A stretch of DNA of 54,534 nt, taken from the NCBI RefSeq assembly GCF_020523795.1, contig NZ_JAJALI010000018.1, positions 1-54,534 of the forward strand, read 5' to 3'. Below the pieces are notes generated by a model. It was not told the origin of the DNA and ran no database searches. It saw nothing but the letters and a program-made list of their open reading frames with translations. A program made the translations under genes and the position numbers. The DNA comes from Ancylobacter sp. Lp-2. GTDB lineage: Bacteria; Pseudomonadota; Alphaproteobacteria; Rhizobiales; Xanthobacteraceae. Of this stretch, positions 1 through 8,169 are shown piece by piece (positions within the stretch are counted from its first letter, which is position 1; the number at the start of each line of letters is the position of its first letter).

Positions 1-793
1 AGCCCGAGGCGCAGAAGGTGCCGCCCTGGTAGCGCGCCGACACCGCATCCGCCTCCGCCGCCCCCGGCACCACCGCATCGGCATAAAGTTCGGCATCATC
101 AAGCGGCGCGCCGCCCATCGCCTCGCCATGCCGCACCCACCACGCGCGCGCGTTCGCCGACACTCCCCACGCAATCCGACACCCAAGCGAAACATGTGAT
201 AGCCCTGCCTTGATGAGACGAACCAAATCACCGTGGCTCGCCCACGTCGATAAATGACGGACATCCGTCGGTCGTTCGACGCAACTGCCGATGCGGATCG
301 ACAGGCTCTCCAGCCCATGCTTGTCCCAGTAGAGCCGGGCCAGCAACTCGCCATAGGCCTTGCTCAATCCGTAATAGCCGTCCGGGCGCAGGTCGCAGTC
401 CTCGTCAAGCATTTTGCCCCGGCGATGAAAGCCGATGGCGTGGTTCGAGGAGGCGAAGATCACTCGCGCCCGGCTGGCACGTGCAAGGTCGAAGACATGA
501 TGCGTGCCGAGGATGTTAGGTCCGACAATAGCCTCGAAATCGCGCTCGGTGGAGGCAGCGCCGAAATGCAGCACCGCCGAGAAATCCGAGCCGAGCTGGG
601 CAACTGCCGTCCGATCGGCGAGATCGGCGGCGATGAAACGCGTATTCTCCGGTAAGTCATAAGCCGGCTCGATAATGTCGCTCAACACCAGCGGACGGTC
701 GTGGCCCGCCAGCTTCCCGGCGAGCATGCGGCCCAGAGCGCCGGCGGCGCCGGTAAGGAGCAGGGGGCGGGCGTCGATCGGCTGCGTCATCAT
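1..793 (-). CDS. udh: Uronate dehydrogenase, 3' end cut by window edge
   Basis: NAD-dependent short-chain-type enzyme expected to oxidise D-galacturonate or D-glucuronate at C1 to the aldarolactone in the cytoplasm. The frame is open for 264 codons from an ATG to the edge. Enzymes of this family are about 265 residues, so only the last codons should be missing. An N-terminal Rossmann motif GAAGALG lies at residues 15-21 and the catalytic YxxxK is Y141/K145 (YGLSK), preceded by an ASSNH strand with the active-site serine. The start ATG overlaps the stop of the upstream lactonase gene (ATGA), which implies translational coupling. The next gene in the operon makes the logical second enzyme. A second ATG directly follows the first, so the exact start is uncertain by one codon. 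Confidence 0.88.
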   Translation of the reverse strand, partial: MMTQPIDARPLLLTGAAGALGRMLAGKLAGHDRPLVLSDIIEPAYDLPENTRFIAADLADRTAVAQLGSDFSAVLHFGAASTERDFEAIVGPNILGTHHVFDLARASRARVIFASSNHAIGFHRRGKMLDEDCDLRPDGYYGLSKAYGELLARLYWDKHGLESLSIRIGSCVERPTDVRHLSTWASHGDLVRLIKAGLSHVSLGCRIAWGVSANARAWWVRHGEAMGGAPLDDAELYADAVVPGAAEADAVSARYQGGTFCASG

Positions 794-1689
794 GCGTCCT
801 CGAACAGGCCGACGGGTACGCCGGCGACGGGAAATTCCAGCGCCAGCACGCCTCCGGAAGCGGGCGCCGCGGCCAGCTTCTCCGCCGGCAGGCCCTTGTG
901 GAGGCTGGTAAGATACAGCGTCGTCAATCCCTCGCCGGCGAAGCAGGGCATGGTGGGCGCCGGCAGCGGCAGGGCGATTTTGCGCACCAGTTGGCCGTCG
1001 CCATCGAAGCCGTTCAGGCAACCGGCGGAGACGCCGCAGCTCCAATAGAGCCCGGCGATGTCGCAGGCGCCACCATCCGGCCTGCCTTCTGCTTCCGACA
1101 AATCGCGCAGGCGGCGGCGGCCGGACAGCGCGCCGGTCGAAGGATCGAAATCCCAGCGGTCGATCCACGGGCCGCGCGAATCGGTATGGAACAGGGTGCG
1201 CCCGTCCGCCGTCCAGGCGAGGCCGTTGGAGACCTTGAGCCGGTCGATCTTGCGCTCGACCCGCCCGTCGGCGCTCACCCGGTAGAGGCACGCCTCCGGC
1301 CGTTGCTCGTTCGGTGCCACGTCATGCATCGAGCCGACCCAGAAGGCACCGTCCGGTCCGACCTTGCCGTCGTTCAGCCGGAATTCCGGGAAGCGCGACT
1401 CCACCATCGCAAGCCGTTGCCGCGCATCGGTGTCGATGTCCAAGAGGAGCACCTCGCCGCCGACCGCGACCAGCAGCCGCCCCGAGCGGGCGAGGCCGAG
1501 GCTGCCGACCGGCGCGTCGAACCGCCAGCTCCGGATGGCGCCGGTAGCGACATCGAGCCGGAACACCGTGCCGGCGGGAATGTCGACCCAGAACAGCGCC
1601 CGCCGCGCGGCGTCCCATAGTGGAGATTCGCCGATCTCGCAGCGGCTGTCGACCACCAGCCGGGCCTGCATCTCGTTGTCCTCGGCCAT
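790..1689 (-). CDS. SMP-30/gluconolactonase/LRE family lactonase
   Basis: Six-bladed beta-propeller lactonase of 299 residues, the normal family length. Metal-site residues typical of SMP-30 are visible: Glu in GESPLWD near residue 18, Asn in VSNGLAW, and Asp residues in the HTDSRG and PDGGACD segments. Because it sits between kduD and uronate dehydrogenase, the likely substrate is the galactaro- or glucarolactone made by the next gene product, which it would open to the aldarate. This substrate is inferred from context; the family also hydrolyses gluconolactone and other sugar lactones. It starts two bases after the kduD stop. A Met at residue 7 is an alternative start. Confidence 0.85.
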   Translation of the reverse strand: MAEDNEMQARLVVDSRCEIGESPLWDAARRALFWVDIPAGTVFRLDVATGAIRSWRFDAPVGSLGLARSGRLLVAVGGEVLLLDIDTDARQRLAMVESRFPEFRLNDGKVGPDGAFWVGSMHDVAPNEQRPEACLYRVSADGRVERKIDRLKVSNGLAWTADGRTLFHTDSRGPWIDRWDFDPSTGALSGRRRLRDLSEAEGRPDGGACDIAGLYWSCGVSAGCLNGFDGDGQLVRKIALPLPAPTMPCFAGEGLTTLYLTSLHKGLPAEKLAAAPASGGVLALEFPVAGVPVGLFEDA

Positions 1690-1691
1690 GC

Positions 1692-2456
1692 TCAGCGCGC
1701 CAGCCAGCCGCCGTCCACCGGCACCACCGTTCCCGTCACATAGGAGGAGCCGGGAGCGGCGAGGAACAGTATGGCGGTCTTCAGATCGTCGGGAGCCCCC
1801 CAGCGCCCCGCCGGGATACGCTCCAATATTTGCCGGCTACGCACTGGATCGGCGCGTAGCGCCTCGGTGTTGTCGGTCTCTATATAGCCGGGGGCGATGG
1901 CGTTGACGGTGATGCGCTTGCTGGCCAGTTCGTTGGCCATCAGCCGGGTGAGGCCGACCACGCCGTGCTTGCTGGCGGTATAGGACGGCACGCGGATGCC
2001 GCCCTGGAAGGAGAGCAGCGAGGCGATGTTGACGATGCGCCCCTCGACGCCGCGGGCGATCCAGCCGCGTGCCACCGCCTGCGAGAGGAAGAACAGGCTC
2101 TTGAGGTTGATCGTCATCACCGCGTCCCAGTCCGCCTCGGTGAAGTCGACGAAGTCGGCGCGGCGGATGATGCCGGCATTGTTGACGAGGATGTCCGGGG
2201 CGCCGAAATCTCCGGCGATCTCGGCGAGCAGCGCGGCGAAGTCGCCGCCCTGCTCGAGGTCGCGGATCACCTCGTGAAAGCGCACGCCCTTGTCTTCCAC
2301 CGCCCGCCGGGTTTCCGGCATGGCGCGCGAGCCGAGGCCGATAATGTCGGCGCCGGCCTCGGCCAGCGTTTCGGCGAGGGCGCGACCGATGCCGGTGCGC
2401 GCGCCGGTAACGAGGGCGATGCGGTCATGCAGGTCGAACAGCGTCGCCGCGCTCAC
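1692..2456 (-). CDS. kduD: 2-dehydro-3-deoxy-D-gluconate 5-dehydrogenase (SDR family)
   Basis: Cytoplasmic short-chain dehydrogenase of 254 residues, matching KduD length (about 253). It interconverts 3-deoxy-D-glycero-2,5-hexodiulosonate and 2-keto-3-deoxygluconate with NAD(H). The cofactor motif TGARTGIG, the NNAG motif, the catalytic Ser in NIASLLS and YTASK are all present, and the C-terminus ends in a TGTVVPVDGGWLAR-type tail usual for the family. The frame extends 37 codons further upstream, but that stretch lies inside kduI and reads like non-coding sequence. The GTG at 2456 overlaps the kduI stop as GTGA and fits the family N-terminus (VSAATLFDLHDRIALVTG), so it is chosen. Direct neighbour of kduI, its pathway partner. 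Confidence 0.88.
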   Translation of the reverse strand: MSAATLFDLHDRIALVTGARTGIGRALAETLAEAGADIIGLGSRAMPETRRAVEDKGVRFHEVIRDLEQGGDFAALLAEIAGDFGAPDILVNNAGIIRRADFVDFTEADWDAVMTINLKSLFFLSQAVARGWIARGVEGRIVNIASLLSFQGGIRVPSYTASKHGVVGLTRLMANELASKRITVNAIAPGYIETDNTEALRADPVRSRQILERIPAGRWGAPDDLKTAILFLAAPGSSYVTGTVVPVDGGWLAR

Positions 2457-3292
2457 TTCAGCTCTCCCATCGGCACGAAGTCCATGTCGGCGAAGGACTG
2501 GTTGTCGCCGGCCATCGCCCAGATGAAGGCATAGGAGCCGGTGCCGGCGCCGGAATGGATCGACCACGGCGGCGAGAGCACCGCCTGCTCGTTGCGCACC
2601 ACCAGATGGCGGGTTTCCTCCGGTCGGCCCATCAGATGCAGCACGAAGCTGTCCTGCGGCACCTCGAAGTAGAAATAGGATTCCATGCGCCGGTCATGGG
2701 TGTGGGCCGGCATGGTGTTCCACACGCTGCCGCCCTCCAGCCGGGTCAGGCCCATGACGATCTGGCAGGTGGGCAGCACGCCGGGGTGCAGATATTTGAA
2801 GATGGTGCGCTTGTTGGAGGTCTCCAGCGCCCCGAGCGGCTGCGGCGATGCCTCGTCCTGCCGCACCACGCGGCTGGGATGGCGCTGATGCGCCGGGGCG
2901 GAATTGGCATAGAGGCGTCCCGGCCGCGCCGGATCGAGGTTCTCGAAGGTCACTTCCCGGTAGCCCATGCCGAGATAGAGCGCTTCCTGCGGCGCGACGA
3001 CGAAGCTTTCGCCATCGGCGGCCACCTTCAGCGGCCCGGCGCCGACATTGATGCCGCCGAGTTCGCGTCGCTCGAGGAAATACTCGCTGCCGGCCACCTT
3101 GGCGAGCGCCGCATCGAAGGCGAGCGGCGCCGCCGCTGGCGCGATGCCGAGCACCACCATGCGGTCGTAATGCGAGTAGGTGGCGCGGATACCGCCCTCC
3201 TCGAACACGGCGTCGATGAGGAAATGCCGGCGCAGGCCGGTGGTGTCGAGGGCTTCGGCCTGATCCGGATGGATGGCGTGGCGAAGGTCCAT
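2453..3292 (-). CDS. kduI: 5-keto-4-deoxyuronate isomerase
   Basis: Cupin-fold isomerase of 279 residues (E. coli KduI has 278). It converts 5-keto-4-deoxyuronate, the spontaneous product of unsaturated uronates released from pectin or glycosaminoglycans, to 3-deoxy-D-glycero-2,5-hexodiulosonate. Family segments are recognisable: the N-terminal MDLRHAIHPDQAEALDT, the central YLGMGYREVTFEN, and the metal-binding PAHTHDRRMESYFYFEV with its His-x-His and Glu. The frame is open further upstream, but the ATG chosen gives the exact family N-terminus. Second gene of the operon, 50 bases behind the FadR-type regulator and overlapping kduD by four bases. Confidence 0.92.
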   Translation of the reverse strand: MDLRHAIHPDQAEALDTTGLRRHFLIDAVFEEGGIRATYSHYDRMVVLGIAPAAAPLAFDAALAKVAGSEYFLERRELGGINVGAGPLKVAADGESFVVAPQEALYLGMGYREVTFENLDPARPGRLYANSAPAHQRHPSRVVRQDEASPQPLGALETSNKRTIFKYLHPGVLPTCQIVMGLTRLEGGSVWNTMPAHTHDRRMESYFYFEVPQDSFVLHLMGRPEETRHLVVRNEQAVLSPPWSIHSGAGTGSYAFIWAMAGDNQSFADMDFVPMGELK

Positions 3293-3342
3293 GGCTCTCT
3301 CCCTGGCGTGGTCGGGCCGTTGGCCGGCCCTGTCGGAATGGG

Positions 3343-4020
3343 TCAGATGAACAGGTCGGTATGGGCGGCGCGTACCTGCGGCAGGGCTTTGAGGATCTCC
3401 GACAGATGCGCCTTCAGCTCCGTCTCGGCACGGTCGGGATCGCGGGCGTCGATGGCGGCGAGGATGGCGCGGTGCTGGTCGACCAGCCGCGGCAGCGCCG
3501 TCGCCGAGGGCAAGGTGAGGTGGCACACCCGGTCCATATGCGCCTTGATGTCGTCGATCACCGACCAGGCGGTCGGGCAGCCCGCCCCCTCGGCGAGCGC
3601 GGCGTGGAAGCGCTCGTCGGCGCGCTGGAACTCGTAGTGCCGGCCGGCCTCGGCGGCGACCTGCTGCGCATCGAGATAGAAGTCGATGCGGGTGCGGATA
3701 CGGGCGTCGAAGCGCTCGCAGGCGCGGCGCACGATGCCGGCCTCCAGCGTCTCGCGGATGAAGCGGGCCTCCAGCATGCGGTCGAGCGAGATCTTCACCA
3801 CGAAAGTGCCGCGGCGCGGCAGGATCTCGACCAGTCCGGCGCGGGCCAGCGCGATGAAGGCCTCGCGCACCGGCTGGCGCGAGACCTGATAGCGCTCGGC
3901 GATCTCCTGCTCGGACAGCGGCGCGCCGGGCAGGATGTCCAGTGTGATGATCGCCTTGCGAATCTCGCGCTCGATGCGCCGCGCGCTCGATTCCGCGACC
4001 TCGCCGGTCTCCACGTTCAC
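3343..4020 (-). CDS. GntR-family (FadR/FCD) transcriptional regulator
   Basis: 225-residue regulator with an N-terminal winged helix (residues about 10-75, with EQEIAERYQVSRQPVREAF as recognition part) and a C-terminal FCD ligand domain carrying the usual acidic and His metal-ligand pattern (RADERFHAAL, HRAILAAIDARD). It is the first gene of the kduI-kduD-lactonase-udh operon and is divergent from the hydratase gene, so it probably represses both directions in response to a uronate-pathway intermediate. The start is a GTG; a second GTG two codons later is equally possible. Direct repeats in the 107-base divergent gap are the likely operator. KdgR-, UxuR- or GguR-like function is plausible but cannot be separated from sequence alone. 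Confidence 0.85.
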   Translation of the reverse strand: MNVETGEVAESSARRIEREIRKAIITLDILPGAPLSEQEIAERYQVSRQPVREAFIALARAGLVEILPRRGTFVVKISLDRMLEARFIRETLEAGIVRRACERFDARIRTRIDFYLDAQQVAAEAGRHYEFQRADERFHAALAEGAGCPTAWSVIDDIKAHMDRVCHLTLPSATALPRLVDQHRAILAAIDARDPDRAETELKAHLSEILKALPQVRAAHTDLFI

Positions 4021-4063
4021 CTTGGGCTACTCCTGGCTGCGGGGGTCGATTGCTGCTTGACGT

Positions 4064-4094
4064 TCTACCATACTAGAGGCAGTATCTACCATAC
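4064..4094. promoter_or_regulatory. Candidate operator of the FadR-type regulator
   Basis: The 10-mer TCTACCATAC occurs twice, at 4064-4073 and 4085-4094, with a 21-base period, i.e. two helical turns. Between them is an inverted repeat, ATACT (4070-4074) and AGTAT (4081-4085). The second copy can also be read as GTAT-N5-ATAC (4082-4094), a shape common for FCD regulators. It lies between the divergent regulator and hydratase genes. The repeats are seen directly; the assignment to this regulator is inference. Confidence 0.55.
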
Positions 4095-4127
4095 CAAAAA
4101 CGATGCAAGCGTCTTGGGGAGCGGTAA

Positions 4128-4937
4128 ATGCCCAGCACGGCAGAGGAATTTGTCGCGGCACGGCGCGAGGCGCGCGCCCTGGCGGGGTTTCCGGGCGAGC
4201 TGCCCGCCAGCCTCTCCGCGGCCTATGCGGTGCAGGAGGAGGTGCTGCGGCTGACCCCGCGCCGCCTTGCCGGCTGGAAGGTGGCGGGCATTCCGCCGGC
4301 GTTTCGCGAGCGCTACGACGCGCCGCGCCTCGTCGGACCGGTGTTCACCGATGCGGTGCAGGACGTGGCCGACGGCGGCAGTGTCGACGTGTTCGTCTAT
4401 GCCGGCGGCTTTGCCGCCATCGAGGCGGAATTCGTGGTGCGGCTCACCGCCGATGCACCGGAACGGCCGGTCGCGGCGGCGGACATTCCCGGCTTCGCCA
4501 CGCTGCATGCCGGCTCGGAGATCGCCTCCAGCCCGCTCGCCAGCATCAACGATCTCGGGCCGGGGGCGGTGATCGCCGATCACGGCAACAATGCCGGCGC
4601 GCTGATCGGCCCGGCGATCCCGCCGGGGGCGACCGGCGACTGGGAGCGTCTTGTCTCCCGCACGCTGATCGGCGGCGTGCTGGCGGGGGAGGGGAACGCG
4701 GCGCGCGTCGCCGGCGGTCCCTATGAATCCGTCGCCTTCCTCATCGCCCAGCTCGCCTCGCGCGGCCGATCCCTCAAGGCCGGTGACATCGTGCTCACCG
4801 GCATGACCACCGGGGTGCATGACGTGCGCGTCGGCGAGGAGGCCCGCATCGAGTTTCCCGGCGTCGGCGGCTTCGATCTGCGTGTTGTCGCTCGGGAGCC
4901 GCAAACCATCGCGGGGGACCAATCGGTCCTCGTGTGA
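4128..4937 (+). CDS. MhpD-type 2-keto-4-pentenoate hydratase family protein
   Basis: 269-residue cytoplasmic enzyme resembling 2-oxopent-4-enoate and 2-oxo-hepta-3-ene-dioate hydratases of the fumarylacetoacetase-like fold. Recognisable are an N-terminal helix (SLSAAYAVQEEVLRL, GWKVAG), the metal-binding acidic segment AIEAEFVV, and the C-terminal LKAGDIVLTGMTTG. The usual partners of an aromatic meta-cleavage pathway are absent. It stands divergent from the uronate operon with a shared operator region, so a role on a keto-deoxy sugar acid or aldarate is plausible but unproven. A GGGGAG ribosome site sits about eight bases before the ATG. Exact substrate unknown. Confidence 0.75.
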   Translation: MPSTAEEFVAARREARALAGFPGELPASLSAAYAVQEEVLRLTPRRLAGWKVAGIPPAFRERYDAPRLVGPVFTDAVQDVADGGSVDVFVYAGGFAAIEAEFVVRLTADAPERPVAAADIPGFATLHAGSEIASSPLASINDLGPGAVIADHGNNAGALIGPAIPPGATGDWERLVSRTLIGGVLAGEGNAARVAGGPYESVAFLIAQLASRGRSLKAGDIVLTGMTTGVHDVRVGEEARIEFPGVGGFDLRVVAREPQTIAGDQSVLV

Positions 4938-5241
4938 GGACTAGCCTTGGGGTTCCCGCCTACCCGCAGACCAGTGCGGTGACGTACGATGAGGCTCGTC
5001 GCGAACTCGTTGCAGTGGGTCTCCGGCAGGGATGCGCATGCATCCGGGATGCAGAGTTTCGATAGATCAATAGCTCTTCAAGGCCACTGTTTCCGGCAAT
5101 TGACACCGCTAATGCATTAGCGCTTTAGTTCGATACCAACGACGTCGCCAGCCCCGCAAGAAAGCGGGCGGCGGCGGTGCAGGTCGCCTCGAGCGGCGGG
5201 CATCGTCGACCGTACGAGCGATCTCACAAGGAGGAAACCTG
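4938..5241. other. Leader and promoter region of the TRAP operon
   Basis: No gene is visible in these 304 bases. They hold the candidate promoter with a spacer palindrome listed separately and an AAGGAGG ribosome site directly before the receptor gene. A short GCATGCATCC/GGATGC repeat near 5036-5052 may form a small hairpin. Confidence 0.5.
5100..5129 (+). promoter_or_regulatory. Candidate promoter with palindromic operator in the spacer
   Basis: A perfect -35 hexamer TTGACA (5100-5105) and a weak -10 TTTAGT (5124-5129) are 18 bases apart. The spacer contains the perfect 16-base palindrome CGCTAATGCATTAGCG (5107-5122). A repressor bound there would block RNA polymerase. The palindrome is unlike the repeats at 4064-4094, so a different regulator is likely. 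The promoter call is a prediction from sequence only. Confidence 0.5.
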
Positions 5242-6219
5242 ATGAATACGCCACGCATTCTGGGGCTGGCTGCAGCTCTGGCCCTGTCCTGCTCCGTCGC
5301 CACCGCGAGCGCCCAGACGGTGCTGCGCTCCGCCGACATCCATCCGGACGGCTACCCGACCGTCGAGGCGGTCATCTACATGGGCAAGCTGGTGAAGGAG
5401 CGCACCAACGGCCGGCTGGACGTCCAGGTGTTCAACAACGCCTCGCTCGGCAGCGAGAAAGACACCATCGAGCAGACCCGCTTCGGCGTCATCGACATGA
5501 ACCGCGTCAACACCGCGCCGTTCAACAATCTGGTGCCGCAGACCCAGGTGCTCGGCCTGCCGTTCCTGTTCCGCTCGGTCGATCACATGCACAAGGTGGT
5601 GGACGGGCCGATCGGCGACGAGATCCTCGCCGCCTTCGAGCCGCATGGCCTCGTCGGCCTCGCCTTCTACGATTCCGGCGCCCGCAGCTTCTACACCACC
5701 AAGAAGCCGGTGAAGTCGGTGGCCGACCTCAAGGGCATGAAGATCCGCGTGCAGCAGTCGGATCTGTGGATCGCGATGATGAAGGCGTTCGGCGCCAATG
5801 CGACGCCGATGCCGTTCGGCGAGGTCTATTCCTCGCTGGAGACCGGCGTGGTCGACGGCGCCGAGAACAACTGGCCGTCCTACGAATCCTCGCGGCATTT
5901 CGAGGTGGCGAAGAACTACACCCTCACCGAGCACTCGCTGGCCCCCGAGGCGCTGGTGATCTCCAAGGTGAGCTGGGACAAGCTGTCGCCGGAAGACCAG
6001 AAGATCGTCCGCCAGGCGGCCAAGGAATCCGTCGTCAAGATGCGCGAGCTGTGGCTGGCGCGCGAGAAGGCGTCGGAAGAGAAGGTCCGCAATGCCGGGG
6101 TGAAGGTGTTCACCGTCGACAAGACGCCGTTCATCGAAGCGATGAAGCCGGTCTATGACAGCTTCGTCACCGATCCGAAGATGAAGGATCTGGTGACCCG
6201 CATCCAGGCCGTCCAATGA
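5242..6219 (+). CDS. TRAP transporter solute-binding receptor (DctP family)
   Basis: 325-residue periplasmic receptor with a clear Sec signal peptide (hydrophobic stretch ending ATASAQ, residues about 1-25). The mature part has the DctP pattern: [16 protein letters not shown] at the start, a KIRVQ segment carrying the Arg that usually holds the ligand carboxylate, and [19 protein letters not shown], the family signature around residues 190-215. It captures an organic acid in the periplasm for the two permease genes that follow. Context next to kduI/kduD and udh points to D-glucuronate, D-galacturonate or a related sugar acid; the ligand is inferred. Strong ribosome site AAGGAGG. Confidence 0.9.
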   Translation: MNTPRILGLAAALALSCSVATASAQTVLRSADIHPDGYPTVEAVIYMGKLVKERTNGRLDVQVFNNASLGSEKDTIEQTRFGVIDMNRVNTAPFNNLVPQTQVLGLPFLFRSVDHMHKVVDGPIGDEILAAFEPHGLVGLAFYDSGARSFYTTKKPVKSVADLKGMKIRVQQSDLWIAMMKAFGANATPMPFGEVYSSLETGVVDGAENNWPSYESSRHFEVAKNYTLTEHSLAPEALVISKVSWDKLSPEDQKIVRQAAKESVVKMRELWLAREKASEEKVRNAGVKVFTVDKTPFIEAMKPVYDSFVTDPKMKDLVTRIQAVQ

Positions 6220-6836
6220 GCGCGCCGCTCTCGCCGGCGAAGGCCGGCTGGCCCGCCCCCGCCAATGGCGCGGAGCGGGCCGGAGCGCCCGCAAGCGAAC
6301 CGGAGGCCGGAGGCACGATGCAGGCTCTTCGCGTGGTTCGCCGGGTGCTCGGCGTCCTGTCCACGGTGTCGCTGTGGATCTCGGGCACCCTCCTGGTCAT
6401 CATGACCGCCGTGGTCGGCTGGCAGGTGTTCGGCCGCTACATACTGAACGACACGCCTAATTGGGCGGAGCCGCTGTCGCTGCAGTTCATGAGCTGGTTC
6501 ATCCTGCTCGGCGCCGCCGTCGGCGTGCGCGACAGCGTGCATCTCGGGCTCGACCTGTTCCATCACATCTCGCCGCCCTGGGCGCAGCGGACGATGGACC
6601 TGGTGAACCTCGCTTTGGTGGCGGCCTTCGGCATCGCCATGGCCTGGTACGGCGCCAAGCTCGCCATCGGCACATGGACCGCGACCATCCCGGTGCTCGG
6701 CTGGCCGGGCGGGGTGGATTTCTTCCCGCTGGTGCTCGGCGGCATCCTCATCGCGCTGTTCGCCGCTGAACGGCTGGTCGACACGCTGCTCGGCGTCGAG
6801 ATCGCCGCCGATACCGCGACCCCGGAGGTGGTGTGA
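6216..6836 (+). CDS. TRAP transporter small permease (DctQ family)
   Basis: 206-residue inner-membrane protein with four hydrophobic helices in the DctQ domain (about residues 45-190) and the family hallmark [23 protein letters not shown]. The start ATG overlaps the receptor stop (ATGA). The first 34 residues are Ala/Pro/Gly-rich and not typical of the family, so translation may begin instead at Met35 (base 6318), which has an AGG-rich stretch before it. It works with the receptor and the large permease as a sodium-coupled importer. Confidence 0.85.
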   Translation: MSAPLSPAKAGWPAPANGAERAGAPASEPEAGGTMQALRVVRRVLGVLSTVSLWISGTLLVIMTAVVGWQVFGRYILNDTPNWAEPLSLQFMSWFILLGAAVGVRDSVHLGLDLFHHISPPWAQRTMDLVNLALVAAFGIAMAWYGAKLAIGTWTATIPVLGWPGGVDFFPLVLGGILIALFAAERLVDTLLGVEIAADTATPEVV

Positions 6837-8116
6837 TGGCGCATTTCGTCCTGTTCGGCTCGTTCATCGCGCTGATGGCGATCGGCACCCCCATCGCTTT
6901 CTGCCTCGGCATCTCCTCGCTGGCGACTGTGCTCTATCTCGGCCTGCCACCCATCGTGGTGTTCCAGCAGCTGAATTCCGGCATCAACGTCTTCGCGATG
7001 ATGGCGATTCCGTTCTTCATTTTCGCCGGCGATCTGATGGTGCGCGGCGGCATCGCGCTGCGGCTGATCCGCTTTGCCGCCGGCCTTGTCGGCCATCTGC
7101 GCGGTGGGCTCGGCCAGGTGAACATCGTCGCCTCGACGCTGTTCGGCGGTATTTCCGGCTCGGCGGTGGCGGATGCCTCGGCGGTGGGCGGGCTGATGAT
7201 CCCGCAAATGGCCAAGCGCGGCTATGACCGCGACTACGCGGTGAACGTCACGGTGAACGCGGCGATCATCGCGCTGCTGATCCCGCCCTCGCACAACATG
7301 ATCCTCTATTCGATCGCCGCGGGCGGCAACGTCTCGGTGGCGGATCTGTTCACCGCCGGCGTGGTGCCGGGCCTGCTGCTGGCGCTGTCGCTGATGGTCA
7401 CCGCCTGGTGGGTGGCGAAGCGCCGCGGCTATCCCTCCGAGCCGTTCCCCGGCTTCGGCAAGCTCGGCTTCTACCTCCTGTCCTCGATCCCCGGCCTCCT
7501 GCTCATCGCCATCATCTTCGGCGGCGTGCGCTCGGGCGTCTTCACCGCGACGGAGAGCTCCTGCATCGCGGTGCTCTATGCGCTGCTGGTGGCGGTGCTG
7601 GTCTATCGCGAACTCGACTGGTCGGGTTTCGTCGAGGCGACGCTGGGCGCGGTGCGCACCACGGCGATGGTGCTGCTGGTGATCGGCGCGGCGGCGTCCT
7701 TCGGCTGGCTGATGGCCTATCTGCAGGTGCAGCAATCCACCATCGCGCTGATCCGCTCGGTCTCCGAAGACCCGATCATGGTGCTGCTGCTGATCAATAT
7801 CGTGCTGTTGTTCCTCGGCACCTTCATGGACATGGCGCCGATGATCATCATCTGCACGCCGGTGCTGCTGCCGGTGGTGAAGGCCTTCGGCATCGACCCC
7901 GTGCATTTCGGGGTGGTGATGATCCTCAATGCCGGCATCGGGCTGAACACGCCGCCGGTCGGCACGGTGCTGTTCGTCGGCTGCGCGGTCGGCGGCATCA
8001 GCATACGCGAGGCAATGCGCACCATCTGGCCGTTCTTCGGAGCCAGCGTGTTCGTGCTGCTGCTGGTCACCTATGTGCCGGCGCTGTCGCTCTGGCTGCC
8101 GGCGATGTTCCGCTGA
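6836..8116 (+). CDS. TRAP transporter large permease (DctM family)
   Basis: 426-residue polytopic inner-membrane protein with the DctM signatures FGGISGSAVADASAVGGLMIPQM and LFLGTFMDMAPMI, and about 12 hydrophobic segments. It forms the transport channel of the TRAP system. The ATG shares its first base with the DctQ stop (TGATG); a GTG one codon earlier is possible. It ends the three-gene transporter operon and is followed by a bidirectional hairpin. Confidence 0.92.
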   Translation: MAHFVLFGSFIALMAIGTPIAFCLGISSLATVLYLGLPPIVVFQQLNSGINVFAMMAIPFFIFAGDLMVRGGIALRLIRFAAGLVGHLRGGLGQVNIVASTLFGGISGSAVADASAVGGLMIPQMAKRGYDRDYAVNVTVNAAIIALLIPPSHNMILYSIAAGGNVSVADLFTAGVVPGLLLALSLMVTAWWVAKRRGYPSEPFPGFGKLGFYLLSSIPGLLLIAIIFGGVRSGVFTATESSCIAVLYALLVAVLVYRELDWSGFVEATLGAVRTTAMVLLVIGAAASFGWLMAYLQVQQSTIALIRSVSEDPIMVLLLINIVLLFLGTFMDMAPMIIICTPVLLPVVKAFGIDPVHFGVVMILNAGIGLNTPPVGTVLFVGCAVGGISIREAMRTIWPFFGASVFVLLLVTYVPALSLWLPAMFR

Positions 8117-8142
8117 GGCGGCGCCGGTTCACCGAGCCGATC

Positions 8143-8169
8143 GAGGGGCCGCCTATTCGGCGGCCTCTC
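8143..8169. terminator. Bidirectional hairpin between TRAP operon and tetR
   Basis: GGCCGCC (8147-8153) pairs with GGCGGCC (8159-8165) around a five-base loop. The stem extends outwards by four more pairs including one G-T. It lies between convergent genes and includes the tetR stop codon. There is no clear T tract, so termination is inferred from position and stem strength. Confidence 0.5.

Noticed and set aside
5032..5060. Possible small hairpin RNA in the TRAP leader
   Set aside because: The GCATGCATCC/GGATGC pairing is short and there is no terminator or clear promoter for a separate RNA.
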